NCBI GenBank assembly: GCA_023416875.1 | Contig: JAEZGT010000145.1 | Span: forward strand, 1 to 9,118 | Length of the DNA: 9,118 bases | Direction: 5' to 3' | From: Pseudomonadota bacterium | GTDB taxonomy: Bacteria; Pseudomonadota; Gammaproteobacteria; Pseudomonadales; Cellvibrionaceae | Shown here: piece by piece, positions 6,591-9,118 of the stretch | Layout: every line of letters begins with the position of its first letter | How positions within the stretch are numbered: the first letter of the stretch is position 1 | Notes under the pieces: model-generated | Seen by the model: only the letters and a program-made list of their open reading frames with translations | Told to the model about the DNA's origin: nothing | Database searches by the model: none | Made by a program: the position numbers and the translations under genes

Positions 6591-6640
6591 CATCGCTGAC
6601 ACAAGGCCCGCCCGATTGATAGACAAGAGGTGAAGTAGAC

Positions 6641-7291
6641 GTGACCAAAATAATAGTGGCGGATGATCACGACCTGGTGCGCATGGGGATTGTGCGGATG
6701 CTGTCGGATGTGCCGGGATTTACTGTGGTGGGCGAAGCCAAAAGTGGTGAAGAAGCAGCGCGCTTGGCCAAGGAATTTAAGCCGGATGTGATATTGATGG
6801 ACGTAAAAATGCCAGGTATCGGCGGTCTTGAAGCAACCAAAAAAATTCTTGCCTACAACAGCAATATTAAAATTATTGCGGTCACATCACTGGCCGATGA
6901 TATGTATCCCGAGCGCCTTATGAAGGCCGGCGCCTGCGGTTATGTCACCAAAGGGGCGAATTTTGACGAGATGATCGACGCGATTAAAACCGTGGTCTCC
7001 GGCAGTCGTTATATGAGCAGCAATGTGGCGCAGCAGCTGGCATGGCGCAGTTTCAGCGGAAAAGCAGCAGTTTCGCCATTTGAAATGCTCTCAGAACGCG
7101 AATTACAGACCGCCATTCTGATCGCCAACGGCGCCAAGGTGCAGACCATCGCCGACACTTTTTGTGTCAGCCCGAAAACCATCAACAGCTATCGCTACCG
7201 GATTTTTGAAAAACTCAACATCAACAGTGATGTCGAACTAACATTGCTCGCTGTTAAACACAAAATTCTTGATATAGACGCTATGGAGTAG
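6641..7291 (+). CDS. gacA: GacA/UvrY-family two-component response regulator
   Basis: GacA (UvrY in enterics) is phosphorylated by the sensor kinase GacS/BarA and activates small RNAs that sequester RsmA/CsrA, switching cells to biofilm, secondary metabolism or secretion. The 216 residues hold a receiver domain (1-120) with acidic pocket D8/D9, phosphorylation site D54 in ILMDVKMPG (51-59), T82 and K104. A linker leads to a LuxR-type helix-turn-helix (about 148-210) with LSERELQTAILIANGAKVQT (150-169), the recognition helix SPKTINSYRYRIFEKLN (177-193), and SDVELTLLAVKH (196-207), which is nearly diagnostic for GacA. The start is GTG, with ribosome site GAGGTGA (6627-6633). The sensor kinase is not in the window, as is usual. 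It is 17 bases before uvrC, the conserved pairing in gammaproteobacteria. Confidence 0.95.
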   Translation: MTKIIVADDHDLVRMGIVRMLSDVPGFTVVGEAKSGEEAARLAKEFKPDVILMDVKMPGIGGLEATKKILAYNSNIKIIAVTSLADDMYPERLMKAGACGYVTKGANFDEMIDAIKTVVSGSRYMSSNVAQQLAWRSFSGKAAVSPFEMLSERELQTAILIANGAKVQTIADTFCVSPKTINSYRYRIFEKLNINSDVELTLLAVKHKILDIDAME

Positions 7292-7308
7292 GCGCTAAAG
7301 CAGACGCC

Positions 7309-9118
7309 ATGTCCACCGTTTCCGATAATTCAGAGTTCGATTACAAAACGTTTCTCAAAAATATTACCCGACAACCCGGCGTGTACCAGATGTACGACAG
7401 CGCCGGCAAAATTCTGTATGTCGGTAAAGCCAAGAACCTGAAAAACCGTGTCAGCAGTTATTTCCATAAAAGTGGGTTGAATATCAAAACCCAAGCTTTG
7501 GTGCAGCGCATCCGCGCTATCGAAGTGACCGTGACAACGAGTGAAGCCGAAGCGCTGCTGCTCGAACAGAATCTCATCAAAGCCCAGCGTCCGCCGTACA
7601 ACATTGTGCTGCGGGACGATAAATCCTATCCGTATATTTTTCTTTCCCAGGGCGAGGACTATCCCAGACTCGCTCTGCATCGCGGTCCAAAAAAATTCAA
7701 AGGCCGCTATTTTGGCCCTTTTCCCAGTGCTGGAGCGGTGCGAGAGAGTCTGCAGTTTCTGCAGAAAACCTTTCGGGTACGCCAATGCGAAGACAGCGTT
7801 TTTCGCAATCGCAGCAGGCCGTGTCTGCAATATCAAATCGGTCGCTGCACTGGCCCCTGCGTGAATCTGATTGGCATCGACAATTACGCCGGTGATGTGC
7901 GCCACACCGTGATGTTTTTAGAGGGCAAAAACGAAACTTTGCATGATGAGCTGGTGGCGGACATGAACCGCGCTGCTGAAATGCTGGATTTCGAAAAAGC
8001 TGCTGCTACCCGCGATCAAATTACCGCGCTGCGGAAGGTTCAAGCCCAGCATGCGATGGAGAGTGGGTCAGGTAACGCCGATGTCATTGCTTGTGCAATG
8101 GAGGCGGGTGAGATTTGCATCCACGTGCTGTTTATTCGTCAGGGGCGAGTGTTGGGCAGCAAAAGCTATTTTCCAAAAAATCTGCTCGGGGAAGGAGAGA
8201 GCGCAGTTCTGGGAGAATTTCTCGCCCAGTTTTATCTCGGTGAGCGCGCCATGGATATACCGGGTGAAGTGGTCATTAGCCACCAGATCGAAGAGGCCGA
8301 CGCCCTGGTTGAAGCAGTACGCCGGGCTCTTGGCAAAACTATCGCCCTTAGCGACAGCGTGCGCACCCATCGCGCGCGCTGGCTTGCCATGGCGATAGAA
8401 GCGGCGCGGCAGAACCTGCGCGCGCGCCTCGGCAGCCAGGAAAGCGTGTTGAGAAAATATGAGGCGCTGCAAACCGTGCTGCAGATTGAAGAACTGGATC
8501 GAATGGAGTGTTTTGATATCAGCCACAGCAGCGGCGAACGCCCGGTGGCTTCCTGCGTGGTGTTTGATCGGAAGGGCCCGGTAAAGGCGGATTACCGGCG
8601 TTTTAATATCGAAGACATTCAAGCCGGCGATGATTATGCCGCGATGGAGCAAGCGCTGACCCGCCGCTACAGTCGGCTGCAAAAGGAGGGCAAAGCCTTG
8701 CCTTCGCTGTTGATCGTGGATGGCGGCAAAGGCCAGTTGAACAAAGCGCGGGAAGTGATGGCGGAGCTGGGTATTCAAACCATCACGCTGCTCGGCGTCG
8801 CCAAAGGCACCACCCGCAAGCCAGGATTTGAAACGCTGATTCTGGAAGACGGCAGCGAGCGGGTGTTGCAAAGCGATGACCCAGCGCTGCACTTGATCCA
8901 GCAGATCCGCGACGAAGCCCATCGTTTCGCCATCACCGGTCACAAGCAGGCGCGGGACAAGCGCCGACGCAAATCCCGGCTTGAGGATATCGCGGGTGTG
9001 GGCCCAACCCGGCGGCGCCAGTTGCTCAATCATTTCGGCGGCTTGCAGGAGGTCATGCGGGCAAGCGTGGACGACATCGCGAAAGTGCCGGGCTTCAGCA
9101 AAAAATTGGCGCAGGAGG
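7309..9118 (+). CDS. uvrC: Excinuclease ABC subunit C, nearly complete (3' end outside window)
   Basis: UvrC makes both incisions around a bulky DNA lesion in nucleotide excision repair, acting with UvrA and UvrB. About 603 codons are visible; the family is around 610, so only the last residues and the stop are missing. The GIY-YIG domain that cuts 3' of the lesion has PGVYQMY (23-29), YVGKAKNLKNR (37-47) and LLLEQNLIK (83-91, E86/N88). Four cysteines at 160, 172, 180 and 184 have the spacing reported to bind an iron-sulfur cluster in E. coli UvrC. The UvrB-binding UVR motif covers about 211-241. The RNase H-like domain that cuts 5' has DISHSSG (D403), GDDYAAM (D441/D442), VDGGKGQL (D471) and EAHRFAI (H538). 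Helix-hairpin-helix motifs start near 558. No good ribosome site precedes the ATG (GGAG is 20 bases away), so it may be coupled to gacA. Confidence 0.96.
   Translation, partial: MSTVSDNSEFDYKTFLKNITRQPGVYQMYDSAGKILYVGKAKNLKNRVSSYFHKSGLNIKTQALVQRIRAIEVTVTTSEAEALLLEQNLIKAQRPPYNIVLRDDKSYPYIFLSQGEDYPRLALHRGPKKFKGRYFGPFPSAGAVRESLQFLQKTFRVRQCEDSVFRNRSRPCLQYQIGRCTGPCVNLIGIDNYAGDVRHTVMFLEGKNETLHDELVADMNRAAEMLDFEKAAATRDQITALRKVQAQHAMESGSGNADVIACAMEAGEICIHVLFIRQGRVLGSKSYFPKNLLGEGESAVLGEFLAQFYLGERAMDIPGEVVISHQIEEADALVEAVRRALGKTIALSDSVRTHRARWLAMAIEAARQNLRARLGSQESVLRKYEALQTVLQIEELDRMECFDISHSSGERPVASCVVFDRKGPVKADYRRFNIEDIQAGDDYAAMEQALTRRYSRLQKEGKALPSLLIVDGGKGQLNKAREVMAELGIQTITLLGVAKGTTRKPGFETLILEDGSERVLQSDDPALHLIQQIRDEAHRFAITGHKQARDKRRRKSRLEDIAGVGPTRRRQLLNHFGGLQEVMRASVDDIAKVPGFSKKLAQE

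Noticed and set aside
6573..6599. Eight-codon GTG open frame in the gacA leader as a leader peptide
   Set aside because: The only ribosome-site-like GGAG overlaps its start codon instead of lying 5-9 bases upstream, and the peptide has no attenuation-type composition.
6441..6640. The GGA-rich gap as a free-standing RsmY/RsmZ-like small RNA
   Set aside because: There is no intrinsic terminator before gacA and no GacA upstream-activator palindrome (TGTAAG...CTTACA), so a leader of gacA is the simpler reading.
8068..9033. A 321-codon open frame on the minus strand inside uvrC
   Set aside because: It is fully antisense to a uvrC with intact catalytic motifs, shows no recognisable domain, and is explained by codon bias in a GC-rich gene leaving the opposite strand free of stops.

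Overview
The window looks like ordinary chromosome from a gammaproteobacterium, and every gene I can support lies on the + strand. The gene set and order (comEC, exbB, exbD, lpxK, kdsB, a low-molecular-weight phosphatase, murB, then gacA-uvrC) resemble the Pseudomonas/Cellvibrio side of the class. That placement is inferred from protein motifs and remembered gene order; no 16S or search supports it. Base composition is moderately GC-rich and even, and I see no insertion sequence, phage gene, integrase, tRNA, rRNA or CRISPR array.

Region 1 (1-1329) is the C-terminal part of the DNA-uptake channel ComEC, cut by the left edge. After an 88-base gap with a possible promoter comes region 2 (1418-6440), a tightly packed row of seven genes: exbB, exbD, lpxK, kdsB, a protein tyrosine phosphatase, murB and an AlkB-type dioxygenase. 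Gaps between them are 10, 5, 16, -4, 1 and 3 bases, so they are very probably one transcription unit. Most serve the cell envelope: a proton-driven inner-membrane motor pair, the lipid A 4'-kinase, the activation of Kdo for LPS, and a UDP-MurNAc-forming step of peptidoglycan synthesis. The dioxygenase is a nucleic-acid alkylation repair enzyme, the outlier in function.

Region 3 (6441-6640) is the only sizeable non-coding stretch, 200 bases. It holds a weak extended -10 promoter candidate and then a cluster of five GGA triplets within 40 bases, four of them as ANGGA, two in the loops of small hairpins. This looks like a binding platform for the RNA-binding protein CsrA/RsmA in the leader of the next gene.

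Region 4 (6641-9118) holds gacA/uvrY, the response regulator that usually drives the sRNAs that titrate CsrA/RsmA, followed after 17 bases by uvrC, which runs off the right edge only a few residues short of its expected end. No wholly new system is visible. The items most worth checking are the GGA-hairpin cluster before gacA, the position of exbBD where enterics carry msbA, the absence of a Trm112/YcaR-like gene between lpxK and kdsB, and the dioxygenase gene at the end of the envelope operon.
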